Below, in pieces: positions 34,745-46,810 of a stretch of DNA of 64,000 nucleotides. Position 1 is the first letter of the stretch. The number at the start of each line of letters is the position of its first letter. The stretch is from Sarcomyxa edulis (Eukaryota; Basidiomycota; Agaricomycetes; Agaricales; Mycenaceae). The notes beneath the pieces were generated by a model. The model was not told the DNA's origin and ran no database searches. It worked only from the letters and a program-made list of their open reading frames with translations. The DNA lies in contig QUOL01000010.1 of the NCBI GenBank assembly GCA_009761415.1, forward strand, positions 186,001 through 250,000, written 5' to 3'. Position numbers and translations under genes: made by a program.

Positions 34745-35645
34745 CTATGCATAGACACGCAAGTCTAGTTTACGTAGCTGAGAGAGAGACCCCGCCATCC
34801 GACAAGAGGGGCAAAATGGTGAATTCTTGAATACTGTTTGTATGCACCTATCGTCGATGAAGGTGTTAGATATGTTTCCGAATGATTAAAGACAATGCAG
34901 GCACATACGGAGTACAGAAGAGGTGCCCACAGCGCGTTGTGCTCACGGACTGTGAACAGGATAGACAGATCGGACAGGAGTATGGTACCACGGAAGTCGT
35001 TGGTGCAAGATGAAGCTATGCGGGTGGGAGAGTCGTTAGTGAATCGGCTGCGAAGATGGAAGAGGACTTACTGTGTTGACGGACTCGACAGGTGTTTCGT
35101 TTTCGTCATTCAAAGGCAGCTCGTCCAGTTCTGCCTGCTGTACAGCGTTCTGAACATCTTCGAATATTCCGTATAGGTCTTCCCACCCTTCTCCGTGTTC
35201 CTGGTCATAATCTGAAAGATGGTCTTCGTCGTCGTCATGATCGCTATCATCGCTATGAGCAGACGAATATTGTAAATGCTGAGGGAGAGGAGCTGCATCA
35301 ATAATCGGCAGGTTGAACGAGTATACTGTACACGTACCACCCTGAGTCCAGATGCTGTCTGGAACAACTTCTCACAAGCCCTACAGTAGTGGTGACGGGT
35401 AGAATATACGTAGTGCTGTGGAAAAATTACGTCTTTTCAAATTTGAAGCGGTCAGAAATCAAGAACGCACATACGTTTCTCAATGAATTGTTATTCAGGT
35501 ACCGTCGGTCGCAGCTTTCGCATTTGGGGTGGTCGGTGGAGGACTGGATATGTTGCAGTAGTAGCTCTTTGTTTAGAAAGTACTGGTCGCATTTCGAGCA
35601 GTATTTCACGTCAGAATCGGTGGACGGTGCGGCAGACATAGACAT
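34745..35645 (-). CDS. C2H2 zinc-finger plus RING-finger protein
   Basis: Five exons (35645-35475, 35415-35334, 35292-35072, 35015-34909, 34847-34745) join in phase to 227 aa; no single open frame reveals it. Residues 12-80 hold C2H2-type fingers: YCSKCDQYFLNKELLLQHIQ, then CESCDRRYLNNNSLRNH, then YCRACEKLFQTASGL. A highly acidic segment follows (SDDSDHDDDEDHLSDYD). The C-terminus is a complete C3HC4 RING: C-P-I-C, then R-C-G-H-L-F-C-T-P-C-I, then C-P-S-C. The RING implies E3 ubiquitin-ligase activity; the fingers may bind nucleic acid or protein. The split across short exons explains why simple ORF finding misses it. The junction between exons 2 and 3 (donor GTGTAC) is the least certain. Confidence 0.78.
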
Positions 35646-35781
35646 AGACGGTGATCGACAAGGTGGAGACGAAGAAACCCCAAAGTTGTCAAGATATGTC
35701 TCTCATTATATACTCGCATGACGGCCGCGGGAGTACTTCCTTCGTCAGGAGGTCCGGATGCAAAATCTGAATCAGGGTGGA

Positions 35782-36294
35782 TCAGGGGCCATGGACGTAT
35801 AATGACATCGACAGTTCAGAGGTTTTGGTATCTTCAGGACGGAGAAAAGAACCATGCGAGGTGTAGAGACTTAAAGCAAGAGTTAAATACGACTTTTGTG
35901 GGCGTACAAAACGAGTGAAACCATCGCTATAGGTCACGCCCACTCCTATCGAGAAGAAGGAAGATCCTTGGAATGACTGAGCCCCAGAAGACCTTCGAGA
36001 CATGGTGTTATTCGTCTCAACGGAAGTAAGAGAGGACCCAAGGGTTAAAGACGAAAACAGCCCCAGCCAGTCCAAAGTATTAGGCGTCGAGATTCGGCTT
36101 GGATTCGGTACTGCGTCCACATCCATCTGGCCGGTCGTATAGTCGGATGTGTATAGGACGGCAACAAGTCCATTTAGATTGCGATTGCTAGCTAGAACAG
36201 CACTGGAAAAGTGAGAACTCGAGGGGATGGGAGGTGAAGCGGCTTGGATGAGGCTGAAATAATAATTTTGTTCGGCGATAACCCCACAATTCAT
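35782..36294 (-). CDS. Hypothetical protein, uncertain
   Basis: An open minus-strand frame with an ATG at 36,294 and about 170 codons, Ser-rich, with a DVDAVPNPSRISTP segment and no cysteine clusters. Codon composition is plausible for a gene, but I recognise no domain, signal peptide or membrane span. An intron-containing version is possible, since weak GT/AG pairs occur near the 3' end. It is transcribed in the same direction as the C2H2/RING gene, about 140 bp upstream of that gene's start. Confidence 0.35.
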   Translation of the reverse strand: MNCGVIAEQNYYFSLIQAASPPIPSSSHFSSAVLASNRNLNGLVAVLYTSDYTTGQMDVDAVPNPSRISTPNTLDWLGLFSSLTLGSSLTSVETNNTMSRRSSGAQSFQGSSFFSIGVGVTYSDGFTRFVRPQKSYLTLALSLYTSHGSFLRPEDTKTSELSMSLYVHGP

Positions 36295-37409
36295 GCCGGA
36301 CACTGCCTTGGCTTTTAACCATCATGCGCGTTTGACCGTACATTCGATTCTACTTTTCAAACCTTGAAAGCTTCTTGACACTTTAGAGAACCCTCCGAGT
36401 CCATCACATCTCCGAGGTCGAGAAGGAGAAGACCCATTTCCAACGTCAATGTTCAAACGAACCCACTGGAAATATGTGCCTATCTCTCTTCCGACCTCGA
36501 CCTCCAGCTCTGGCGCTACGGCCTCCCATGTTATCCGGTTTTAAACTCAAACATATTCTTACTGATCTACGCTGATCCCTGATGTACCTGGAGGAGAGTC
36601 TAGGTGGAACCTGGACGTGGATAGATGTAAGCGACCTAAAAGTACTACTGAATTGTCTGCGTTTTTGCTGACTAAATGTTCAGGATACAGGCGCTTTGCT
36701 TGGGTCGAGATTACATCCAGCTCTTTGTGTCAACGTCTTTGCTGCCAGCTGATCGAGAGGAAGCTAAATCTAGCGCCACGACTCGACATAATGGATGTTG
36801 TCCAATTGGCAAGCGACGAATACATCAACGGTAGTGGACGCTTGCACTAGCAGTGAATTTCCCTTAGCTCTTGTGAGTCGTTGGCACGCCAACCCCGACT
36901 TATCTCAGAAACTGTCCAAGACAAAGTTAGCGTAACCCCAATCTAGAGGTTTTTTTGGTTAGAAAGGCACGCGATACGGTGTACTTTGATGATGATGATA
37001 GATAACTATAGATCAACGAAAATTTGCTGATGGTAAACCCCTCTGAGAAACAAATGAGGTCGTGTGTCCTCCGGAAACTCCATCCTTCACCAAAACCTTG
37101 AGGGATCTGGCAGACTGTTTATCCCCCCAAGACGCCAGGGTTGAAGTTCGGTCGGTGAGTTGCAATTCGTTTGACCATCCCCAATCCAATCAGAAGCTCA
37201 CTAACTTGAATTTCCGACTTTTTCCAGCTGATTTGCCAAATGGAGATACATGTGCACACTCGGTTAGACATCATCGATTGCAGGTCCAGGTGGAAACAAG
37301 CCCATCGCGCTATTCCAAGGGCGTCTTCCTTTTCTGATTGACAAGGCCCGGCTGCACTATATAACGATGTTTCGTGCTACTCAATTTTCTCCAATCCATC
37401 ACCCCGACC
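36295..37409. other. Intergenic region upstream of the P450 gene
   Basis: About 1.1 kb. A 77-codon plus frame (36,617-36,850) and a run translating to NPLEICAYLSSDLDLQLW near 36,460 hint at a decayed F-box-like gene, but frames do not join. A TATATAA box at 37,358-37,364 sits about 50 bp before the P450 start codon and is the likely core promoter of that gene. Confidence 0.4.
37358..37364 (+). promoter_or_regulatory. TATA box of the P450 gene
   Basis: TATATAA located 46 bp upstream of the P450 start codon at 37,410. The spacing is short for an RNA polymerase II TATA element plus leader, but compatible with a compact fungal promoter. Confidence 0.5.
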
Positions 37410-39522
37410 ATGGAGTCCTCTTTCTTGAATCGTCACCTCCTTGAGTACTGGCCTATCGTTGTGGGCGCAGTCGCGGCTTATCTTGTCGCTGCTAGTATAT
37501 ATCGTCTCTACTTCCATCCTCTTAGCGGCTTCCCTGGTCCCAAATTGGCTGGACTCACTTGGTACTATCAGGGCTACTATGAGTTACTCTTAGATGGAGG
37601 ACTCATCGACCAACTCGAAATACTTCACAAGCAGTACGGTACGTTTAATCATCTGGAATTGCATTGTTGACCGTTTCCTCACCTATTTACTAGGCCCTAT
37701 CGTGAGGATCGGTCCAAACGATGTACGTTGAGCTAAAGCTACCCCTTGTAGATCTCGTCCGTGACACCCTTCTTCCCAGTTACACTTCAGTGATCCGCGG
37801 GTCTACAATTCTATCTACACCGTGGGCTCCAAGGTCCGTCTCGCCGGCCTATGTTCGTGGGGGATTTATGTTGACCTCTGCCTACTAGTTCCATAAAGAC
37901 CCCAAATTCTACGATGCGTTCGGAGAGTCAGAGAGCAGCGTCGGTCTTATCGATCCGCAACAGGCAAAGATTCGACGAGAGGCCCTGCTTCCGTTCTTTT
38001 CGCGTAGAGCCATATTCAAACTCGAGAATGTCATTCAAGAGAGGGTGCGGTAGATTGGAATTCGTATGTTTACATCCTTTACTGATAGATTGTTTCGCAG
38101 CTGGACAAATTCATTTCCCAATTGCTTTCACCACAATACCACAAGAAACCTGTCAACCTCTACATCGGCTTCCGCGCTGCAACGCTTGATATTATCAGCT
38201 CTTACTGCTTCGCCCATTGCTATGAAGCTGTGCTTGCACCGAACTTCGAGCACCCTTTCCTCATGAGGTCCGTCACTTCGCTCCCTTGCCGTATACGATC
38301 CCTATGTTGACACACGTTCCGTAACGCATAGTATGGAAGCCACCATTCCCATGTGGTGGGTATTTAAATACATCCCAGTGATGAACTTCATGCTGGGGCT
38401 TCCAGATTGGCTCACTGTCCTCCTGACTCCCTCGATGCAAGGATTTGTTGACCTTCGTAAAACAATGACGGCTCAGCTGGAAGGAATTCTCAATGACCCG
38501 ACCTCTTTGGAACATTCGGAACACGAAATTATCTACCACCATCTCCTTACACCAAAGAAAGGTCAGACCGAAATCCCCTCCAAGAAGTCGTTGCTTGAGG
38601 AGGCTATAAATCTTATGCTAGCTGGAAGGTGAGGTCGACTTAGGTGTTTCCCCGTCTCTTTCAGAACTAAAGTATATCTTTTCATGCAGCGACACAGTTG
38701 GAAATGCATCCACCGTAGGAACGTTCCATATCCTGAACTCTCCGATCGTACTCCAAAAACTTCGTAATGAACTCCATGAGGCGTGGCCGGACAAAGATAC
38801 ACCTATGCATTTCGAGACGCTCGAGAAATTGCCGTACCTTGTAAGAGTCCGATCTTTCTTCTTCGAAGAAGGTATCGGTTAACTGGTAGGGTTTCATAAC
38901 AGACTGCCGTTATCAAAGAAGCTCTCCGACTTAGTCTTGGGGTACCAGTGCCTCTTCCTCGGGTTGTTGGACCTCGCGGTGTAAAGGCTGATATTGGAGG
39001 CACGATTGTTCCAGCTGGGGTATGTATTAGGGAGGGCTTGATAAGACGTCGAGAAGTCATCGCTGACCTGGTCTTCCAATTCCCAGATGGTTGTATCGAT
39101 GGGCGCCAGCTTCGTTCATTACAATGAAGAATTATTCCCGGATCCCTATACTTTCAACCCAGACAGGTGGCTTCAAGAAGATTCCCGTGCGCTCGACAAC
39201 TATCTTGTCGCGTTCTCTAGAGGTCCCAGAAGTTGTCTTGGCTTGAAGTACGTTCATCGCGGTATACCTGTGGCAGCGCTTAGCTGACTGTTGTCCTCTC
39301 AAATCTAGCCTTGCGTGGTGCGAGTTATACCTCATATTCGCGAACTTATTCCGCAAAGTCAACATGGAGATATACAAAACTACGTGAGTTCTGCAACACC
39401 ATCTTTCAGTTCCAGTCTCTAATTTCATGCTTCGCAGGTTGGAGGATATGAAGATCCGAGCACATTTCATTCCTGTCTACCGAGGGAGACCTCTTATGGC
39501 CATCGTGACTCCTCGAGAGTGA
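37410..39522 (+). CDS. Cytochrome P450 monooxygenase
   Basis: Membrane-anchored haem monooxygenase, probably in secondary or xenobiotic metabolism. Eleven exons join in phase to 506 aa: 37410-37638, 37694-37722, 37780-37833, 37889-38044, 38101-38267, 38332-38628, 38690-38840, 38903-39019, 39087-39247, 39309-39383, 39438-39522. An N-terminal helix (YWPIVVGAVAAYLVAASIY) is followed by FHPLSGFPGPKLAG. The I-helix has LAGSDTVGNAS, ExxR is EALR, PERF is FNPDRW, and the haem loop is FSRGPRSCLGLNLAW with the axial Cys. It resembles trichodiene-oxygenase-like (CYP58/CYP5-type) fungal P450s, but I do not assign a CYP family. No terpene synthase or other cluster genes are adjacent, so a biosynthetic role is not indicated. 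Confidence 0.92.
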
Positions 39523-39731
39523 TCCACACTGCAATATCTAGTACTAAATCTTGTCTCCGTAATATTTTGTTGACGTTAAAGATTGAATTTCACTCCTTAT
39601 AGTTTTAGACCAGAAACCCGAACTTGATGATAAAAAAAGCAGTACAAGGGAAAACAGATTGCCAGAGCGCATGCACAAATGTAAGAATAATAAACTTAAT
39701 AATGGATGGAGAGAGAGAAAATTTGCTGTGA

Positions 39732-41872
39732 TCATCCAACCTCCATTTCGTCCCCTCGTGCTTTGCCTTTTCCCTTGTTAGTCCGTCGTTCAGAATCAGG
39801 TGTCGGAGCGGAAAGCATCAATCGGACCTCCTCGTTAATTCCTTCATACACGCTCTGCTTCGGTAGCCCCCATATCCGACCAGGATTCTCTCTCTGCTTC
39901 TCGTCGAACACCCCTCCAACAGTGTCAACCCACTGTCGCCTGGTATCCACAAGCTGTCTCAATTGTTCGGAAAGGACCAGCTTATTATTCTCGTCTGGAC
40001 CTAGACCAAGAGCAGCCGGACACGGAGGTGGGACGCCCGCCGGTGTCATAGTTCCACTCGCAGTTCCATTCGCACTCGGATCGTTCAGTTTCTTCTTCTT
40101 CTTGCCCAACTTGGGTACATCCTTCTTCTGCAATTTTGTGAAGGTGTTGGTGATATTCCTGTCGATTGAATCTCGCAAGTCGATATATTCTTGATAACCG
40201 AGGCGGTCGCGAGCTATGGCAGCAAGACGTTCTTTCCGCTTCTTGTTGGTGGCCACAACGGTACGAAGTTCTTTCTGTGCGTGGCGTAGAGCAGTAGCAA
40301 TCGGATCGTCTACCTTCTCCGAAAAGTCAGGCTATACAAAAGCAAGTTAGTTCTGAGGAAGAAAATTGGGCCGCGTTTTGTTATGCGTACAAGGCTCTTT
40401 AGCAATCCATGATGTCGCATAGTGTCCTTTATCCGCTCTTCCAGGTCGGACACGTTCATCCTCTCCTTCCTTGCAGCGGCGGCTGCACTCCCTCCCGGAC
40501 GACCCTCCATAGCGTCCTCAGCGGCCTTGACACCCTTCCACCCGTTAGCATCTGGAATAGGTAGCAACGCACTGATGAGCCTCTCCGTCAGTGGCCCGTG
40601 TCCTTTCTCCTCCGTCACCAAATCCTGCTCCATCAACGTCGATGGATCCCACTTCGGCACTGGGGGTAGAGTCAAGGACGATGCCGGTGCCACTTCCATA
40701 GCTGAGATACTCGATCCAAGAGGTATAATGCCATTGTCTTCATCCTGCCACCCTTCGAGGTAATGACGACCCAACTTTGGCATCACATATGGTTCGACTT
40801 CATCACCTGTATATTCCAAAAAACCTACATCTTCTTCTTTGATACCTCGTATCCAGGGCTCAATGCTCGTATAAAAACTGTTCACGAGAATTTGGGCCGG
40901 CTGCTTCGACTTGCTGAAGTCCTCCTTGACTTCTGTCGGTATGCTCGGTCCGGGTATTGGTGGAGGGGGTATCGGAGGTCGAGGAGGAAATAGTGGCACT
41001 GATGGAGGTATACTGAAATCTGGACCAGATATAGGTGGAGGTAAGATTGGTTTCGATGCTGCTGAAGAGGAAGAGGGATTGAATTTCAAAGCTTTGGTGG
41101 GGTGTACGTGTTGTGGGGCAGGTGACGATATTTTACGAGGTCGGTGGGTATCTTGGGAAAATATGTGAGTTATGAAAAGAGAGTATGAGCACTTGATCTT
41201 CTACCTGGTTCACCGTCACTTTCTCCATTTTCTCGTTTCCGTTTCTTCTTTTTCTTCTTGTAATCATCGGCGACACTGGGCGGTGGCATTAATATTGCAC
41301 ATCAAATCCGAGAGAAGTGACCGTAACTTACGACCTACGAGGATCCAGAGATGACCGGGAAGATGACGGAGGTAGAGAGTGTAGCGGGACGGAATGTAAA
41401 GAGTTTGATAATCTTGGCTCATCGGGTTCAGGAAGTGGGGTGACTATTGGAGAGCATGCGAAGAAGTCGACATGTCAGATTAATAATGAATAAGACGCGA
41501 TAAGTGGAGTATCAAGTCCATAGAAAGAGGAACACGATCAAATAAAGGAGGCGAAACCAATGGGATCGAGAGACAGAAACGACGACGCGTACAACTAGAA
41601 TTTCACGTACATTCGCGTTCCCGCTTAACTTTTTCAATTGCCCTTGCTTTACCCTTTTCTCTTTCTTTCATACGACGCATGGACTCCTCGATCGTCCTTA
41701 GGTCTTCGCCAGCCTTTCTGGCTCTAGCTAATGTTTTCTGTTTGAGAAGCCTAAGTTCGTTGTGTAGAGATTCCAGCTCATCAGTGGGAGGAACAACATC
41801 GGTTGGGTTTTGGAATAGAGGAGAACGGATCGATGGTGGCAACTCGTAAAGAGATAGTTTGGAAGACGACAT
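39732..41872 (-). CDS. NGG1: SAGA complex subunit Ada3/Ngg1
   Basis: Nuclear adaptor subunit of the SAGA histone acetyltransferase module that binds Ada2 and Gcn5. Five exons (41872-41611, 41443-41332, 41275-41205, 41151-40391, 40331-39732) join in phase to 601 aa. The N-terminus has a Leu/Glu-rich coiled coil (SLHNELRLLKQKTLARARKA). A basic stretch K-K-K-K-K-K-R-K-R and a long proline-rich region (PPRPPIPPPPIPGPSIP) follow. The C-terminal ADA3 domain is recognisable by DDPIATALRHAQKELR, then NKKRKERL and DRLGYQEYIDLRDSIDRNI. The acidic, low-complexity tail ends KGKARGDEMEVG. It faces the SLC41 gene head to head, with 272 bp between starts. Confidence 0.9.
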
Positions 41873-42144
41873 TCCGGCGTTACGGAGTCAAGAGACCTCC
41901 CGCCACCTAGTAAGGTCTTTCCAAGGGTAAGTAGGTCGCCCGAATTCGAATGCAATGATATCGAAAGTCGTCCGGTATGCCACTTTCCAGGAATTGCGAG
42001 AACGGTGAATCGAGAAACAAATACAGGAACAAGATGCAGAAGCGCTGCTTTTGGCCCGATTGGATATTCCCACGTTTTCGTCATCATGCAATTATAAGAA
42101 ATTGAAATTTATTCCAATTCTGAACACTAAAGTACACGTCCGTT

Positions 42145-44072
42145 ATGACCTCTGGAGAATTCGACACGGACATCGAATTAGCCAGTCTCGAAGAACGTCC
42201 AAAACACTCTCATTCTCCTCTTCAAAATGGCGCCAAAATCACCCACGAAGACGACCACTCGGACGATGATGATGAGTCGGACGTTGGTGATGAGGGGAGC
42301 AGAGCTCTCCTTGGTGGCCAGACACGGGAACCACCCCCAATATTAGTAGGACGCTGGTCTGAAACTAAGAGTATCGTTCTCGAGGTATGTTCTGCCCTTT
42401 AAAGCGCGTCTCAAATTCTTACATAGACATAGAGTGCACCTACTCTCCTTCTGACTACCATCGGTCTCTTATTCACTGGAGAACTGCTGGATCATGTTTC
42501 TGTGAGTCTCAAGGTCATCAATGGTTAATGACATACTAACAAGACCACCGAAAGCGATGGCGCGCCATGAGAGAAGTCGACCAACTCATAATGATCATAC
42601 CTGTTATTCTCAATCTGAAAGGAAACCTCGAAATGAACCTATCTGCCAGACTAGGCACTGCTGCTAATGTTGGGGAACTCGATGATCCATCCGTGCGACG
42701 GAGTATGATATTTGGAAATCTCTCGCTCCTCCAAGTACAGGCGACCGTCGTGTCCTTCGTCGCTGCATGCGTGTCACTTCTACTTGGACTAGCAGTGCCT
42801 CGGGTCACACCAACACCAGCATCTCCTTCCAATTCCACAGATCCGTTTTCATCGGAGAACTCTACAGATACCATGTTCCACCTCCTATCAGCATCGTACC
42901 CTCACAGCGCAAGACGACCTCTACCAGTCTTAGTATTACCCGACGAGCGTCGTAAATCTGGACTACCACAGTAAGTCCATTCTTTCATCATAAGACTACT
43001 ATCTGTCAATACTTCAACCTCAGATTTGTTATGGTAGCTTCTACGGCCATGACTGCAGCATGCCTATCCAGTCTGCTCCTCGGGACATTCATGTGCACGT
43101 TAATCGTGCTGTGTCGAAGATTTGGACGCGACCCTGGCAAGTACTGTATTGCAGCCACACGTCCATGTACAGCTTCTAACATCGCCACATCTTATCATTC
43201 CTAGATAACATTGCACCGCCAATTGCTGCCTGCTTAGGGGACCTGGTAACTTTGATCCTCCTCGGATTAGTGTCAACTTTGTTGATCTCACTTATTCATA
43301 CTCCTGTACCATTTATCGTCGGCGTGTTGATCGTTCTATCCGCCATTTCCTGCGTTATCTCTACCCGACGAAATCCTCATGTCAAAGCCCTTTTGACACA
43401 GGGGTGGACGCCGCTATTCGGGGCCATGATCATCAGTAGTGGGACTGGGATTGTGCTTGATCTATTTGTTAGTCGGTATGAAGGGTTCGCTCTTCTAGCC
43501 GTTGTTATCAGCGGTAAGCCTTTGTTCTTGCTCTCGAGGAACGTTCAGGATCACTGTACTAACCGCAGATTGTTCCTAGGATTACCTGGAAGTGTGGGCT
43601 CCATCTTCGTTTCCCGATTATCCACTGCATTACATGCTGCAGCGCTTGATAACACCAGCTCACCTTTCGAAAAACCTCGGTCCCCGTCTTCCCGCCTAGT
43701 CATGATAACTCTTCTCTGCATAACGATACCAGTAGAAGTCATCTTTCTAGCCTTACTTCACGCTCTAGGATGGCTTCACCTTCCTTTCATATTTGTCGCA
43801 TTCTCGGTTTTCTTTTTCTGCTGTGCAGTAAGTCTTCACCATCTAGTTTTCCTTTCATCTAGAATTGACAAACCGCTTTATAGGTCCTTGCCTCCCTGAT
43901 TATCGCACAGACTCTGACCAAACTTCTATGGTCGAGACAACTAGACCCAGATATGTACGCCTTGCCGATCCATTCAGCGCTCATGGACCTAATAGGTCAA
44001 CTCCTCCTGGTCCTGTGCTTCGAGATCGTATCGTTATTGGGGGCCCACGTACGGACAAAGAGACCTGACTGA
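42145..44072 (+). CDS. SLC41/MgtE-type divalent-cation transporter
   Basis: Multi-spanning transporter, probably Mg2+. Seven exons (42145-42384, 42433-42501, 42555-42970, 43024-43136, 43205-43513, 43580-43827, 43884-44072) join in phase to 527 aa. A hydrophilic acidic N-terminus of about 80 aa precedes two MgtE-like membrane repeats. Repeat 1 contains LTTIGLLFTGELLDHV and MIIPVILNLKGNLEMNLSARLGTAAN. Repeat 2 contains DNIAPPIAACLGDLVTL, the family's P-x-x-x-D pore element. Unlike bacterial MgtE, no CBS domain is present, as expected of the SLC41 branch. Intron 4 (43137-43204) starts with the consensus GCAAGT, so it is a GC-AG intron. It uniquely preserves the GRDP-DNIAPP junction. Confidence 0.9.
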
Positions 44073-44217
44073 TTCACCTACCATTTTACCCGGATAATAC
44101 GCACGCATTGTATATAAACCTGCATACCACCTAATTATTAGTTAAATGTATCCGTTGATATAGGTAGTGGCATGTCCCGTGTGAAGCATGGTATTGAAAG
44201 CGTACAGGAAGGTAGGA

Positions 44218-45176
44218 CTAAGACGAGGTCTTCGCCTTTTTGACCTTCTTGGCAGTTGGAGTCTCAGCATCCCCCTCGCCCTTCCGCTTCTTTCCTTTCG
44301 TCTTCTTGGTCTCTGCAGGTGTCGATTCCTTCTTCGGACTAGGACCACTTTTCTTCGGTGATTTTGCCTTATTGACATCGACATCGACAACGTCCACGTC
44401 CATAGAAACGACTTCGTCTTCTTCAATCGGATCTTGAGAACCGTACGGCATGAATTTGTGCGTAAGGACATCTGTAGGATACGATTCTCGAGGCTCGCTC
44501 TTGAGCGTCGACGCATCTGATGGCGTAGGTGTAACAGGTTGTGCGCAGATCACGACATGGCGAGCGATAGGTTTTGGAGCTGTGATAAACTATTGTTCAT
44601 GCATGTCCACAATTGAGAAAGAATCGTATTCACCTCTGTAAAGTTTTCCTTTTTTCGTCTTTCGTGGCAGAAGGCAAGCCAATGCTTTGATCTCCTCACC
44701 ACCGACGAGCTGTTCGTCGTCATTCTCGATTGACCATATATCGTAAGTGGACTGTTTTCGGTTCAAAGTGCCAACTTTTTCGCTTTTGGAAGATACCGCA
44801 AGCTCAATCTTGGTATTCTCGAGGTATTTTGGTCTGAACTGCTAGTATCATTAGACACGAAGTAGATTTTGTGAAGGAACATATCAAGACGAACCCCGTC
44901 TGGAACACGGATGAGCCATAACTCTGTATCGTCGTCGTTCTTGACCGCGTCCCAGTCGAATTCCCCAGCGTCCACTTGCTGGTCGAGTAAGATAGAGCCC
45001 TTTGGAGGCTTATAATCCCAGTTCAGATCTGTGCCCTCGTTCTTTTCTTGGGCTGCTACTGCCGTCTTTTTGGATTTCGTGCTAATCTTTTTGGCCTTGA
45101 GTTTTTTAGAGTCCTTGACAGAGACTGCAGGTGGCTCGGGAGAGGACGAAGAACTAGAAGCGGACCTGGTAGACAT
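44218..45176 (-). CDS. RPA34: RNA polymerase I subunit Rpa34 (PAF49/CAST homologue)
   Basis: Nucleolar subunit forming the Rpa49/Rpa34 heterodimer of RNA polymerase I. Three exons, 45176-44895, 44838-44634 and 44579-44218, join in phase to 282 aa. After a Ser/Lys-rich start, the dimerisation domain is recognisable by ELWLIRVPDG-FRPKYLENTKIEL and YDIWSIENDDEQLVGGEE, then KALACLLPRK. The C-terminal third is a highly charged nucleolar-type tail rich in Lys, Pro and Ser (KKSGPSPKKESTP, KGKKRKGEGD). The SMDVDVVDVDV repeat precedes it. Length and layout fit fungal Rpa34.5. The call depends on the dimerisation motif, which diverges quickly. Confidence 0.82.
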
Positions 45177-45413
45177 GGTGACTGAACAGAAGAAGGAGGC
45201 TCAAAAGATGGGTCACGCTTTTATCTTCCTTACGTTTAACCACAACCTTGATTGACGACGGCGACCTCTTTCATCTCTAAAAACTTTTCTAGGACGAAGA
45301 ATAAAGATCAGTTGACACCGTATGTTTACAGCTCTTCAATCTGACGTTATATCTCATGCTCTGAAATATAGTCCAACACCAGCTTGGGCGCCCGTCCTTT
45401 TTTCCCCGTAGAC

Positions 45414-46810
45414 ATGGAGGGACACGAGCCTAGCGAGAAAATGTTCCTATCCCGTATACAAAGCATAGAACGCAAACGGAGCGACATGTCGAAGCAGCTA
45501 GCCCAGGTTGACCAGTCATTGCTGGAAGCGCGGGCAGACTACTTTGCGTTTTTGAACCATAAAGCACCTATCTGGCGCGTTCCACCTGAAGGTGAGAGAC
45601 TTTCTTGCTCATTCTCAGAAAAAAAAAACCCCTTTTTCTCAACCCTTGTCTAGTGCTTTCCCTCATTTTTCTGATGGGTTGGACTCTAAAACTTCCAGAC
45701 TGTCGACCGCCGTTCGAGGTCGTAGTCTCACAAGTCACGCGTCGTTGGCGTGCCATAGCCATTAACATGCCTAAATTGTGGGACCGGGTCCCCTCGCACT
45801 CTCGCCAGCCCGTCGCCATGATTGAGCGATACTTGGAAAGGTCGCGCGATCTCCCGATCGACGTGTATATCCATGACATGTACAGGCGTGGCCACCATGG
45901 CGAACTAGGTTATTCTCGCCAAATTGACGCCAGACTGCAGCCATTGATCCTAAACGTGAATCGCTGGCGTAGCCTTTCTATCGATCTCTTCTATGAATAC
46001 CACGTCTACGGGACGCTCAAAAAATTTCGTGCTTTGTTAGCTCCGCAACTCATCTCAATATCTATCAAGCGATGCGATGATTCACCCATGAAGATACCTC
46101 TCTACCAGAGTCACCGTATATTCGAAAGTGGTGCCCCTGCACTATCACACTTGTGGCTGGAAAACTTTTCCATCGCAGCCTGCTGCGTCCCTCCTCTTGA
46201 AAACTTAGTTTCTGTCAGTATCGTGAATGATTTTGGTACGTTCAAGTTTTGGGATGATGATGAAGGATTGTTGAGCAATTTCTTCAATGGTCTATCTTCG
46301 CTCACTCAACTATCGATATCTGGAAACTTTTGGCCTCCGGAAGAAGACTCTAGGGATTTTGGCCCGGTTGTCTTAAACTCTCTTCGATCACTCAAACTAG
46401 ACAGCCTCGATGTCACCACTATCTTCTCCTGCATTTCTACCCCAAATCTCGAGCTCCTCACCTGGGACGACATCGTCTTCTCCGATCTTAGCAACATGCC
46501 CAGGCTTCTGTTTCTGCACTCGCTCACCATAACATCATGCCTTTTGGATGAATACGAGAGAAATGGGTTATGTAGCATGATGCCGGCCTTGAAGACGTTG
46601 GCGATCGATGAACAGCTCGCGAGTTGTGTCTCCCTGAGACGTCTCGTTGACTCTTCCGAATTTCTGCCCGAGCTTTGTCGCATACACATCACCCTTCGTC
46701 GGCTGAATGAGCCGCACCCCCCCGATCGTAGATCTCTTGTCGAGAAAGAACTCATTCAATTGACTCAAATTCGTAGCATCAAAGATTGGAGTTTGACGTT
46801 CGCAGATTGA
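45414..46810 (+). CDS. F-box protein with leucine-rich C-terminal region
   Basis: Two exons, 45414-45591 and 45654-46810, join in phase to 444 aa. A coiled-coil start (ERKRSDMSKQLAQVDQSLLEARADY) leads into an F-box-like segment, P-I-W-R-V-P-P-E-V-L-S-L-I-F, then VTRRWRAIAINMPKLW. The rest shows irregular leucine-rich repeats (LSHLWLENFS, LTQLSISGNFW, LRSLKLDSLD, LELLTWDDIV). This is the standard layout of the very large agaricomycete F-box family. By analogy such proteins recruit substrates to SCF ubiquitin ligases, but the individual target is unknown. The ATG at 45,414 is preferred over the internal ATG at residue 10. Confidence 0.85.

Noticed and set aside
36617..36850. 77-codon plus-strand frame upstream of the P450 gene
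   Set aside because: No domain, and neighbouring fragments do not join in phase. Only a vague F-box-like resemblance.
37410..39522. P450 gene as part of a secondary-metabolite cluster
   Set aside because: Neighbours are SAGA, transporter, RNA polymerase and regulatory genes. No terpene synthase, polyketide synthase or tailoring genes are adjacent.
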